A stretch of DNA of 6,121 nt, taken from assembly GCA_934589325.1 (NCBI GenBank), contig CAKTNU010000118.1, positions 1 to 6,121 of the forward strand, read 5' to 3'. How positions within the stretch are numbered: the stretch's first letter is position 1; every line of letters begins with the position of its first letter. The position numbers were made by a program, and so were the translations under genes. Under the pieces are notes generated by a model, which was not told the DNA's origin, did no database searches, and was given only the letters and a program-made list of their open reading frames with translations. The DNA comes from an uncultured Oscillospiraceae bacterium (GTDB taxonomy: Bacteria > Bacillota_A > Clostridia > Oscillospirales > Oscillospiraceae). Positions 1 to 6,060 of the stretch are shown here, piece by piece.

Positions 1-335
1 CTTCACGCGTGGGCATGACCGGCAGCCCCAACAGCGCTGTCTACTGCGCTTCAAAGGCGGCAGTCGCGAATCTCACGCGAGAAATGGCGCTGGACTTTTC
101 GGATAAGGGTGTGCGCATAGTCGCGGTCGCACCGGGAATGGTGGAGACCCCGATGGTAGACAGGCAGTTCCCGGACGGGCCTGAGCGCAAGCACAGAGTG
201 ATGCAGCAATACCCGCAGCGCCGCTTCTCGACGGCGAAAGAGGTCGCGAATGTGATACTGTTCCTTGCGTCCGATAAGGCGTCAAACATGACGGGCGCTA
301 TAATTCCGGTCGACGGCGGCCGCAGTGCACAGTGA
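1..335 (+). CDS. Short-chain dehydrogenase/reductase, C-terminal part (5' end off the window)
   Basis: An NAD(P)(H)-dependent alcohol/ketone oxidoreductase of the classical SDR family, cytoplasmic. Only the last 110 residues are visible; the first complete codon is at 3. The reading frame is open to the left edge, so the GTG at 9 is not a start. The visible part begins exactly at the active site: Ser (3-5), then Tyr (42-44) and Lys (54-56) in a YCASK context, which is the SDR Ser-x12-Tyr-x3-Lys spacing. It continues with a VAPGMVETPM segment (substrate loop) and ends with a canonical VDGG C-terminus. About 140 N-terminal residues with the TGxxxGxG cofactor motif must lie outside. The stop is 16 bases before the next SDR, so the two are very likely co-transcribed. 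Family membership is secure; the substrate is unknown, and FabG-like or polyol/gluconate-type dehydrogenase names would be guesses. Confidence 0.93.
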   Translation, partial: SRVGMTGSPNSAVYCASKAAVANLTREMALDFSDKGVRIVAVAPGMVETPMVDRQFPDGPERKHRVMQQYPQRRFSTAKEVANVILFLASDKASNMTGAIIPVDGGRSAQ

Positions 336-340
336 AAAAG

Positions 341-345
341 AGGAG
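341..345 (+). promoter_or_regulatory. Ribosome binding site deciding the start of the second SDR
   Basis: AGGAG lies six bases before ATG 352. The upstream in-frame GTG at 325 has no Shine-Dalgarno match, and it would add nine charged residues ahead of the usual SDR N-terminus and overlap the previous gene. The ATG is therefore preferred. Confidence 0.75.
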
Positions 346-351
346 AAGAGC

Positions 352-1119
352 ATGAAGAAAACAGCAATAGTGACCGGCGGAAGCCGCGGGATAGGCTTTG
401 CTATAGCACGTAAGCTCGGTCTTGACGGCTTCAACGTAGCCGTCGTCGCGACAGGGCCGCAGGAGAAAAGTCAGGCAAATCTGGATAAGCTCACTGCCGA
501 CGGTATAACCTGGAAATATATTCAGGCGAATATCGGAGATCAGCAGGACAGACTGCGCATAGTTGATGAAACGGTAGACGCTTTCGGCGCGATACATGTG
601 CTCGTGAACAATGCGGGCGTTGCACCGAAGCAGCGTGCGGATCTGCTTGAAATGACAGAGGAGAGCTTTGACCGTGTCGTCGGGATAAACACCAAAGGAA
701 ATATGTTCCTCACCCAGATCGTTGCACGGCAGATGCTGCGTCAGCCCATTGAGGGCAAGAAGCGGGGAACTATAGTGAACATCTCCTCCTGCTCTGCGGA
801 GGTCTCGTCAATAAGCCGCGGCGAGTACTGCGTATCAAAGGCGGGCGTATCAATGCTGACGACGCTGTATGCCGACAGGCTGGCAGGCGAGGGGATAATC
901 GTGAACGAGGTGCGTCCTGGCGTGATAGCGACGGATATGACCAGCACCGTCAAGGAAAAGTACGACAGGCTCATTGCCGAAGGCGCATTTCCTATACCGA
1001 GATGGGGGCAGCCGGAGGACATTGCCGATGCCGTGAGCGTTTTGGCCGGGGATGCGTTTACCTATACCACCGGAAACTATATCGATGTTGACGGCGGCTT
1101 CCACATCAAGCGTCTGTAA
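352..1119 (+). CDS. SDR family oxidoreductase (3-ketoacyl-ACP-reductase-like, PRK12745-type)
   Basis: A complete 255-residue classical SDR, a normal length for the family, predicted to interconvert an alcohol and a ketone using NAD(P)(H) in the cytoplasm. Motifs in order: TGGSRGIG cofactor-binding loop (residues 8-15), NNAG (86-89), Asn113, then the catalytic Ser146, Tyr159 and Lys163 (YCVSK), RPG after the active site, and VDGG near the C-terminus. From memory, the inserted 'AxRQML.QP' segment before the active-site strand, the RGEYCxSKAG context, the 'KYDxLIAEG' segment and the HIKRL-like end resemble the group catalogued as PRK12745, annotated 3-ketoacyl-ACP reductase without proven physiology. 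A role in fatty-acid synthesis is unlikely because no fab genes are nearby. Twelve of its 22 isoleucines use ATA. It sits 16 bases after another SDR and 12 bases before the flavoprotein, which suggests a shared pathway. Confidence 0.93.
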   Translation: MKKTAIVTGGSRGIGFAIARKLGLDGFNVAVVATGPQEKSQANLDKLTADGITWKYIQANIGDQQDRLRIVDETVDAFGAIHVLVNNAGVAPKQRADLLEMTEESFDRVVGINTKGNMFLTQIVARQMLRQPIEGKKRGTIVNISSCSAEVSSISRGEYCVSKAGVSMLTTLYADRLAGEGIIVNEVRPGVIATDMTSTVKEKYDRLIAEGAFPIPRWGQPEDIADAVSVLAGDAFTYTTGNYIDVDGGFHIKRL

Positions 1120-1124
1120 AGGAG
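1120..1124 (+). promoter_or_regulatory. Ribosome binding site supporting a TTG start
   Basis: AGGAG overlaps the TAA stop of the preceding SDR by one base (inside AAAGGAG) and lies seven bases before TTG 1132. The next in-frame candidate, GTG 1144, would be 19 bases away, so the rare TTG start is favoured. The immediate stop-to-SD overlap suggests translational coupling. Confidence 0.7.
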
Positions 1125-1131
1125 AGCAGCC

Positions 1132-3087
1132 TTGAAGAAAACTGTGATAAATACAGACGGAGTCAGACTCTGCGTTATCGAGACAAATACTGTTGTAGTC
1201 GGCAGCGGTGCTGCCGGCTACAACGCCGCGGACAGACTCGTGCAGTACGGGCAGCATGATGTCATTATCGTGACCGATGACGAGATGAACGGCACTTCGC
1301 GCAATGCGGGCTCCGACAAACAGACGTATTACAAGCTTACGCAGGCAGGCGGTGCGCTTGACAGTGTTGAGCAGATGGCGGCAGCACTGATGAAGGGCGG
1401 CTGCATGGATGGGGACATCGCGCTCTGTGAGGCGGCGCTGTCCTCGCAGTGCTTTTATCGGCTTGTAGAGCTGGGAGTTGAATTTCCGTGCTCACGCTAC
1501 GGAGAATACGTCGGATATAAGACAGATCATGACCTGTGCAGCCGAGGTACCTCAATAGGCCCATATACCTCACGCCGGATGACAGAGGCGCTTCAGCGTG
1601 AAGCGAGAGAAAAGAAGATACCTGTGCTGTCTGGACTGCAGTGCATACGCGTACTGAGTGAAGGCGGCGAGTGCCGCGGCATACTCTGCTTTGACCGCAG
1701 TGCCGCATACTTTGATGATGCGTTCACGCTGATATCTGCGGAAAACGTGATATTCGCGACGGGCGGTCCGGCCGGAATGTATCTCGACTCCTCATATCCG
1801 CACGGACAGGTCGGCGCGACCGGGCTCGCGCTAGAGGCGGGCGTCGCAGGAAAGAACCTGACGGAATGGCAGTTTGGCCTCGCGTCGATAGAGCCGCGCT
1901 GGAATGTGTCCGGAACATATATGCAGGTAGTGCCGCGCTTTGTGTCGACCAATGAAGACGGCTCCGACGAGCGCGAATTTCTCTGGGATTATCTTGATGA
2001 GACAAAGCTCTGGGAATATGTGTTCCTCAAGGGCTATCAGTGGCCGTTTGACGTCAATAAGATACTGGGCGGATCGTCCATAATAGATATACTCGTATAT
2101 ATCGAGAATAAACTGAAAAACCGCCGCGTTTTCCTCGACTTCCGGGATAACCCGCACGGCCGTATTCCCGATGCGGGCGAGCTGCCGGAGTGCTGCCGGG
2201 AGTATCTCGAGAGCGTAGGCGCACTGTTCGGCACGCCTATCGAGCGCCTGCGGCATATGAATCAGCCTGCCGTTGATTTCTATCTGGAGCACGGAGTGGA
2301 TCTTGCATCCGAGCCTCTGGAGATAGCTCTGTGTGCCCAGCACAATAACGGCGGTCTTGCCGCCGATGTCTGGTGGCAGACAAATCTTAAAGGCTTCTTT
2401 GCAGTGGGTGAGGTCTGCGGCAGCCACGGTGTATACAGGCCGGGAGGATCGGCTCTGAATGCGGGACAGGTCGGTTCCATGCGTGCAGCACAGTATATCT
2501 CTGCCCACAGGACCGCAGAGCCGGAGAGCGGCACAGCGCTTTTGAAACGCTGCGGCGGTCAGATAACGGAGCTGATAGAGCTTGGCCGCGGCTGCCTCGG
2601 CCGCAGAAATACGGTGGACAGTATGGAGCACGCCGCAATGGAGCGGATGAGCCGTTCGGCCTCGATAGTCAGGGACGCCGGGGCGCTGGCGCAGTGCCTT
2701 AGGGAGACATGGGACGAGCTCTCTAGATTCGGTTCTGCGGCGGGGACGGAGAATGTATCCGGACTAGGCAGACTTTATCAGCTGCGGGATATGCTCCTGT
2801 GCCAGTACGTCTATATTTTTGCCATGGCCGATTATGCCGAAAACGCCGGGAAGAGCAGAGGCTCGGCGCTGTATATCGACAGCGGCGAGGAGAAGCCCTA
2901 TGAGTTCCTGCCCGAAATATTCAGATACGCGTTGGATATGGGCGAGAACGACGGACGTATTCAGGAGATATACTACGATTCGGGAAAGCTGCGCTCGGAG
3001 TGGCGCGCCGTTCGGCCAATGCCGGAGAAAGCGGCAGCTTTCGAGGTGGTATGGAAGGCGTACAGAGAGAACAAAAATATTTATTGA
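1132..3087 (+). CDS. FAD-dependent oxidoreductase, fumarate reductase/succinate dehydrogenase flavoprotein superfamily
   Basis: A 651-residue flavoprotein predicted to move hydride between FAD and an organic acid or similar substrate. Visible features: Rossmann motif GSGAAG (residues 24-29); the FAD-contacting NGTSRNAGSDK stretch (53-63); a second FAD motif ATGGPAG (209-215); a WNVSGTYMQ segment (257-265) followed by an NEDGSDEREFL block (274-284); QHNNGGLAAD (403-412), where His404 corresponds to the HYxMGG histidine of SdhA/FrdA; a GEVCG segment (426-430); and YRPGGSALNAGQ (435-446), where Arg436 corresponds to the RLGxN arginine. The C-terminal part (about 490-640) has the helical SDH/aspartate-oxidase layout and ends in RPMP...FEVVWKAYR. 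No signal peptide, membrane segment, FMN-binding or cytochrome domain is seen, so it is cytoplasmic. The RGEGG-type motif that carries the catalytic arginine of true fumarate reductases is not apparent, so the substrate probably is not fumarate or succinate. L-aspartate oxidase is a poor fit because no nadA or nadC is nearby. The substrate remains unknown. Confidence 0.85.
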   Translation: MKKTVINTDGVRLCVIETNTVVVGSGAAGYNAADRLVQYGQHDVIIVTDDEMNGTSRNAGSDKQTYYKLTQAGGALDSVEQMAAALMKGGCMDGDIALCEAALSSQCFYRLVELGVEFPCSRYGEYVGYKTDHDLCSRGTSIGPYTSRRMTEALQREAREKKIPVLSGLQCIRVLSEGGECRGILCFDRSAAYFDDAFTLISAENVIFATGGPAGMYLDSSYPHGQVGATGLALEAGVAGKNLTEWQFGLASIEPRWNVSGTYMQVVPRFVSTNEDGSDEREFLWDYLDETKLWEYVFLKGYQWPFDVNKILGGSSIIDILVYIENKLKNRRVFLDFRDNPHGRIPDAGELPECCREYLESVGALFGTPIERLRHMNQPAVDFYLEHGVDLASEPLEIALCAQHNNGGLAADVWWQTNLKGFFAVGEVCGSHGVYRPGGSALNAGQVGSMRAAQYISAHRTAEPESGTALLKRCGGQITELIELGRGCLGRRNTVDSMEHAAMERMSRSASIVRDAGALAQCLRETWDELSRFGSAAGTENVSGLGRLYQLRDMLLCQYVYIFAMADYAENAGKSRGSALYIDSGEEKPYEFLPEIFRYALDMGENDGRIQEIYYDSGKLRSEWRAVRPMPEKAAAFEVVWKAYRENKNIY

Positions 3088-3117
3088 GTCCCGGGCTGTG
3101 AGGAGAAGTGAGCGGAT

Positions 3118-4032
3118 ATGAATATCCTGTTTGAGAAAACAGCGTCATTTTTAATAATACTTCTCCTCGGCGCGGCTCTGCGGCACACCGGGATACTGCG
3201 TCCGGAGGATAAGAGGCTGCTCAGCTTCCTGTGCATGAATGTCACGCTTCCGGCCGCAATAATTGTGAGCTTTTCGGGGGCGGAGATAAGCATAAAATGG
3301 CTGGCCGTGGCTGCAGTCGGATTCCTGCTGAACTGGATAAGCATTGGTCTTGGCTGGCTTCTGTCGATCGGCAGGGCAAAGCAGAGCCGTGCTGCGTGGT
3401 GTCTCGGGTTTACGGGCTACAACCTCGGCTCGTTCCTGATACCGATGGCGCAGCAGATGCTGTCGCCGTCAATGGTGTCGCTCATATGCATATTTGACTT
3501 CGGCAACGGTCTTATGACGCTCGGCGGCAATAACGCGGCCGTGTCAGCTATAATATCTGACGGAAGAGGCTTTGACCTGCGTGCTTTCGGCAGGACCCTG
3601 CTGAGAGCACCGGCGCTTGTGACAGAGGCACTGATGATAATCCTGACGCTTTCCGGAGTGCGTATGCCGCAAAGCCTTGTCAACGTGCTCTCACCGATAG
3701 CTGAGGCCAACTTCTTCCTGCCGATACTTCTGGTTGGCGTAATGCTGGATGTAAAGCTGCCTCGGGACAAGCTGCGCCATGTCATGCAGCTCGTGGCGGT
3801 GAGGACCGCTATGACGGTCGTCACCGCGGCTGTGCTCTGGCTGTGTTTGCCGATGGATGAGCAGGCGAGAGCTGCAATAGTCCTGTGCTGCTGTGCACCG
3901 ATATCGGTGATGAGCTCTCTTTATATTTCAAACTGCGGTGCCGACGAATCGGTGTCGAGCATGGCGTATTCCATATATGTATTTATAAGTATACCGCTGA
4001 TCTTTGCCGCAATGAGCATCCTTGGATTATAG
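3118..4032 (+). CDS. AEC family (auxin efflux carrier-like) membrane transporter
   Basis: A 304-residue integral membrane protein of about ten hydrophobic helices in two five-helix halves, the normal size for bacterial AEC carriers. Known members move organic anions such as malate or malonate. Seen directly: hydrophobic segments near residues 6-22, 37-53, 60-83, 93-112, 117-134, 160-180, 199-212, 223-244, 250-270 and 282-303; the NVTLPAAI motif (41-48) after the 'RPEDKRLLSFLCM' helix; GYNLGSFLIP (100-109), which matches the unwound substrate-site stretch of the family; and ADESVSSMAYSIY (275-287) in the second half. An in-frame TGA at 3109-3111 rules out any earlier start. AGGAG at 3101-3105 is 12 bases from the ATG, slightly long. 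Twenty of 28 isoleucines are ATA. As last gene of the cluster it probably imports or exports the acid handled by the SDRs and flavoprotein. Family is firm; substrate and direction are inference. Confidence 0.9.
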   Translation: MNILFEKTASFLIILLLGAALRHTGILRPEDKRLLSFLCMNVTLPAAIIVSFSGAEISIKWLAVAAVGFLLNWISIGLGWLLSIGRAKQSRAAWCLGFTGYNLGSFLIPMAQQMLSPSMVSLICIFDFGNGLMTLGGNNAAVSAIISDGRGFDLRAFGRTLLRAPALVTEALMIILTLSGVRMPQSLVNVLSPIAEANFFLPILLVGVMLDVKLPRDKLRHVMQLVAVRTAMTVVTAAVLWLCLPMDEQARAAIVLCCCAPISVMSSLYISNCGADESVSSMAYSIYVFISIPLIFAAMSILGL

Positions 4033-4096
4033 CGCGGATGCTGGATATGCCGTTCCTTAACGATCATTTGATAGCTTTTTACATTAATTTCTGGGT

Positions 4097-4161
4097 AAAA
4101 ATACAACACCATCGGTCATCCGGCGCCGACTGCGGCGGGGGAGGACCGATGGTGTTGTTTT
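4097..4161. terminator. Bidirectional Rho-independent terminator between convergent genes
   Basis: Bases 4103-4117 and 4144-4158 form a perfect 15-bp stem. The 26-base loop contains a second 5-bp GC hairpin (4124-4128 with 4133-4137, loop ACTG), so the structure is branched. On the + strand it is followed by TTTT (4158-4161). On the - strand it is followed by a U-rich run from the AAAAATA at 4097-4103. It lies about 70 bases after the carrier gene stop and about 90 bases beyond the stop of the convergent flavodoxin-ferredoxin gene, and can serve both. Confidence 0.85.
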
Positions 4162-4246
4162 GATGCGGCAGGAGCCGTGATTCTGACGGATACCGTTTAA
4201 CGGAGTGCAATCCTCAGAGGAACGTTTTTTGATTAAGCATTACGGG

Positions 4247-5005
4247 CTAGCGGATATTTAGCTGCTCAAAATGGTAGCGCGGTTTGCCGAGGCTCTTCTT
4301 TCCGTACTCGATCGCTTCCGTCGGACAGTAACAGATACAGGCCATGCAGTGCGTACACTCTTTGCCCCATATCGGTTTCCCGTTCTCGAGCTTGATGTTG
4401 TTCGTCGGGCAGTTCCTGACGCATTGACCGCAGCCAATGCAGGCACTATTCGCGTAAAACGCAGCAGCCTTCACAAAGAACCGATAAAACACAGGGTTTA
4501 CGGGGCCGCTCACGATGCGGTCATAGAGATTGTCCCGGGGGACGGGAAAAGCCTGTCCCGCTTTGATGTGCGCAATGGCAGCGTCAATATCCGGCTCCGC
4601 TTTCTCTACGATCCTTCCGGCTTCCTCCGACTCCGGAGCGTTAAACATGGCAATGTAGTTCTCCGGCATGATGATCTGCGCTGTGCCCATGTAACGCAGG
4701 TGCTTCTGCTCTGCGAGCCGGCGGTTGTATTTTGCCGCGTTCCCGATCTCGCTGCCGCAGTCCATAACAAACCAGATGTGCTCCGCGGAAAGCAGCTCCG
4801 TTTTGGAGAGCCACTCCGATACGATCCGCGGAATACGCCACGCGTGAGTTGGAGTCACGACGACTACATTGCGCCCCGTCTGCATAGGTGAACTGTCCGC
4901 CGCTTTGATTTTTGCGTTCAGGTCTGCGGCTTCATCCTGCAATGCATCCGCGATTCGCTTTGCTATGTAGCGGCTGTTGCCGGTTCCGGAAAAGTACAGG
5001 ATCAT
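4247..5005 (-). CDS. EFR1-type flavodoxin/ferredoxin fusion protein
   Basis: A 252-residue cytoplasmic electron-transfer protein joining an N-terminal flavodoxin-like FMN domain to a C-terminal 2[4Fe-4S] ferredoxin domain, a layout common in anaerobes and usually named EFR1 family. The FMN phosphate loop SGTGNS is at residues 6-11 directly after MILYF. Cluster one is Cys189, 192, 195, 199 (followed by Pro) and cluster two is Cys217, 220, 223, 227 (followed by Pro), both intact CxxCxxCxxxCP motifs; Cys225 is extra. ATG 5005 is chosen over GTG 5011 because the SD at 5015-5020 is nine bases from the ATG but only three from the GTG, and MILYFSGTGNS is the usual beginning. It is convergent with the SDR/flavoprotein operon. 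It could pass low-potential electrons to some partner, but nothing in sequence links it to the flavoprotein. Only 2 of 22 isoleucines are ATA, unlike the operon opposite. Confidence 0.93.
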   Translation of the reverse strand: MILYFSGTGNSRYIAKRIADALQDEAADLNAKIKAADSSPMQTGRNVVVVTPTHAWRIPRIVSEWLSKTELLSAEHIWFVMDCGSEIGNAAKYNRRLAEQKHLRYMGTAQIIMPENYIAMFNAPESEEAGRIVEKAEPDIDAAIAHIKAGQAFPVPRDNLYDRIVSGPVNPVFYRFFVKAAAFYANSACIGCGQCVRNCPTNNIKLENGKPIWGKECTHCMACICYCPTEAIEYGKKSLGKPRYHFEQLNIR

Positions 5006-5014
5006 GATCACATT

Positions 5015-5020
5015 ACCTCC
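5015..5020 (-). promoter_or_regulatory. Ribosome binding site of the flavodoxin/ferredoxin gene
   Basis: On the - strand this reads GGAGGT, a near-perfect Shine-Dalgarno. Its nine-base distance to ATG 5005 favours that start over GTG 5011, only three bases away. Confidence 0.75.
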
Positions 5021-5047
5021 ATAAATATCGGTTTGTTAACTGATGGC

Positions 5048-5076
5048 AGTATATATTGAAGTGGTGCAATTCTCGA
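5048..5076 (-). promoter_or_regulatory. Candidate sigma70-type promoter for the flavodoxin/ferredoxin gene
   Basis: On the - strand, TCGAGA (5076-5071, four of six to the -35 consensus) and TATACT (5053-5048, five of six to the -10 consensus) are separated by exactly 17 bases. Initiation would fall near 5041, giving a leader of roughly 35 bases that contains the SD. This would allow expression independent of the acetyltransferase gene upstream. Confidence 0.5.
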
Positions 5077-5084
5077 TTTAGGGG

Positions 5085-5130
5085 GTACAGTTTTTCGCCG
5101 GCTGCACGCCTGTGGGAGCAAAGCAGGCGT
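5085..5130. repeat. Short fragment related to the right-end repeat array, with a 7-bp hairpin
   Basis: GTACAGTTTTTCGCCG at 5085-5100 matches GTGCAGTTTTCGCCG at 5917-5931 with one substitution and one base of T-run length. GGGAGCAAA at 5114-5122 is the reverse complement of TTTGCTCCC at 5953-5961, which lies at a similar distance downstream in the array. ACGCCTG (5106-5112) and CAGGCGT (5124-5130) can pair with an 11-base loop. No T tract follows on either strand, so it is not an obvious terminator for the acetyltransferase gene. It sits in the 153-base gap between the two - strand genes. Confidence 0.45.
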
Positions 5131-5158
5131 TCAAACCGTGCCGACAAGCGGAAAGCTG

Positions 5159-5689
5159 TCAAAGATAAATCTCACAATATTTGCAGATATGACACTTTCC
5201 CCGATAATCTTCTTCTTCGGTTATCGTTGTCTTTTGCATGCCGCATTTCTCCATTACACGAAGACTCGCCGTGTTTTCGGAGAAATAACCGGCAGTAACC
5301 TTTCGAAATCCCATTTCACGCAATTCTGTGATGATTGCATGTACGGCCTCTGTTGCATAACCGTGTCCCTGATATTGCGGATGAATCACATATCCGATTT
5401 CTATTTCATCATCCTCGACTCCACAATCATTGATAAAACCGATCAATTTTTCGCTCAGGTATATGCCGTATTCCAAATGTTTAGTGTCGTCGGGCTGGCT
5501 GAAAACGATCAATTTCCTTACCAGTTCTTCCGCACGACTTCTGGATCCCATTTCCGGTACCATAAAAGTGCTTGTGATCTCCGGATTTGTCAGCAGATCG
5601 ATCAAGGTGTCAATGTCCTGTTCGGAGTACGGCTTTAAGATGAGCCTCTCCGTTTTGATCTGCGTTTTTTTCTTGATGGGTAATGCCAT
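5159..5689 (-). CDS. GNAT family N-acetyltransferase (RimJ/RimL-like)
   Basis: A 176-residue acetyl-CoA-dependent N-acetyltransferase of normal length. It starts with the TERLILKP motif (residues 13-20) typical of the RimJ/RimL-type branch, followed by EYGIYL...LIGFI strands, then EIEIGYVIHPQYQGHGYATEA. The acetyl-CoA pyrophosphate loop is Q105-Y-Q-G108-H-G110, and NTASLRVMEKCGM is the usual motif-B helix. The acceptor could be a protein N-terminus, an antibiotic, a polyamine or another amine; sequence does not say. ATG 5689 is chosen because GGAGGT at 5696-5701 is six bases upstream; an alternative TTG 11 codons earlier lacks an SD. Hand-counted samples are AT-richer than the left operon (28/60 and 23/60 G+C at 5221-5280 and 5401-5460). 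ATA is used for 3 of 18 isoleucines. No clear terminator follows, so read-through into the flavodoxin/ferredoxin gene is possible. Confidence 0.93.
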   Translation of the reverse strand: MALPIKKKTQIKTERLILKPYSEQDIDTLIDLLTNPEITSTFMVPEMGSRSRAEELVRKLIVFSQPDDTKHLEYGIYLSEKLIGFINDCGVEDDEIEIGYVIHPQYQGHGYATEAVHAIITELREMGFRKVTAGYFSENTASLRVMEKCGMQKTTITEEEDYRGKCHICKYCEIYL

Positions 5690-5695
5690 GGATAT

Positions 5696-5701
5696 ACCTC
5701 C
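5696..5701 (-). promoter_or_regulatory. Ribosome binding site of the acetyltransferase
   Basis: GGAGGT on the - strand, six bases from ATG 5689; it decides this start over the upstream in-frame TTG at 5722. The AT-rich stretch 5703-5733 upstream should hold the promoter, but no -35/-10 pair with good spacing stands out. Confidence 0.75.
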
Positions 5702-5769
5702 ACATCGAACAATAAATAACAAATAACTCTGCCGTTATCCGCTCAAAATTGCGGCGAGCCTATGACAGA

Positions 5770-5855
5770 GCCGGCCAATTCTGAGGACGTGTCAAAAACC
5801 AAATCGAAGCCCAACGAAGTGGGTTCGATTTGGGAAGGAGGAGCAAGGGAGCGCA
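5770..5855. repeat. Hairpin repeat unit A (86-base direct repeat, copy 1)
   Basis: It matches 5968-6053 with no gaps and 13 mismatches by hand alignment; 10 of these fall in the first 26 bases and three in and beside the hairpin loop. The core hairpin pairs CCAAATCGAA (5799-5808) with TTCGATTTGG (5824-5833), a single bulged G, then CCCA/TGGG and loop ACGAAG. A purine-rich tail GGAAGGAGGAGC follows (5833-5844). On the - strand the hairpin is followed by TTTTT (5798-5794), so it could act as a terminator in that direction. Confidence 0.85.
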
Positions 5856-5860
5856 AAACT

Positions 5861-5922
5861 ACACAGCGAGCCCAACGAAGTGGGTCGCGGTGTAAAAGGA
5901 AGAAGGAGCTAACATAGTGCAG
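5861..5922. repeat. Diverged hairpin-plus-tail module B
   Basis: This module has the same build as units A and C with different stem bases. ACAC and GCGA (5861-5869) pair with TCGC and GTGT (5885-5893) around one mismatch, again with a bulged G, then the identical core GCCCAACGAAGTGGG (5870-5884). The tail GGAAGAAGGAGC (5898-5909) matches the tail of unit A at 11 of 12 positions and is followed by GTGCA where A and C have GCGCA. Outer stem bases differ while pairing is largely kept, which suggests that structure is conserved. Confidence 0.65.
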
Positions 5923-5938
5923 TTTTCGCCGCGAGGCG
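5923..5938. repeat. Hairpin with GCGA loop
   Basis: An 8-bp stem can form here (TTTTCGCC with GGCGGAAA at the right arm, one T-G wobble) closed by a GCGA tetraloop, a GNRA-type loop that is stable in RNA. It lies between module B and unit C. No adjacent T tract suggests termination. Confidence 0.5.
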
Positions 5939-5967
5939 GAAACGGAACGGTGTTTGCTCCCGGCAGG

Positions 5968-6053
5968 GTTAGCCGATTTTGAGGACATACTCAAAACCAA
6001 ATCGAAGCCCAGCGGAGCGGGTTCGATTTGGGAAGGAGGAGCAAGGGAGCGCA
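5968..6053. repeat. Hairpin repeat unit C (86-base direct repeat, copy 2)
   Basis: Second copy of unit A. It contains an extra small hairpin TTTTGAG/CTCAAAA (5977-5983 with 5990-5996, loop GACATA), partly decayed in copy 1. The main hairpin has arms 5997-6006 and 6022-6031, identical to copy 1. The apical part is GCCCAGCGGAGCGGG (6007-6021), with three changes relative to copy 1. The purine tail is identical. On the - strand a TTTT run follows the hairpin. Confidence 0.85.
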
Positions 6054-6060
6054 GACGAAG

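Noticed and set aside
1831..2631. Long - strand open frame (266 codons) inside the flavoprotein gene
   Set aside because: It lies antisense to a gene with clear FAD motifs, has low-complexity Ala/Arg/Leu/Cys-rich composition, no SD and no domain.
1..3087. Bile-acid or steroid conversion cluster (SDRs plus flavoprotein)
   Set aside because: SDRs and SDH-like flavoproteins do occur in such clusters, but no other hallmark gene is visible and both families are far too widespread to support the claim.
4211..4230. Second terminator (TCCTCAGAGGA followed by TTTTTT)
   Set aside because: The stem is only four to five pairs with a one- to three-base loop, too weak to support beside the strong hairpin upstream.
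4271..4891. Long + strand open frame (206 codons) opposite the flavodoxin/ferredoxin gene
   Set aside because: Shadow of a gene with intact FMN and 4Fe-4S motifs; Arg-rich translation with no recognisable domain.
5734..5750. Resemblance to the lac operator on the - strand (TTTTGAGCGGATAAC) upstream of the acetyltransferase
   Set aside because: The match is to one published operator, is not symmetric, and half of it is the TTTTGAGCGG repeat end also found at 6090-6099. No LacI-family regulator is in the window. Likely coincidence.
5799..5833. tRNA-like T-arm (GGGTTCGATTT) in the repeat hairpins
   Set aside because: There is no acceptor, D-arm or anticodon arrangement, and the TTCGATT is part of a long hairpin arm.
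5906..5973. Integron attC-like site (GCTAAC ... GTTAGC)
   Set aside because: The bases do not fit the RYYYAAC/GTTRRRY core consensus, and there is no integrase or cassette structure.
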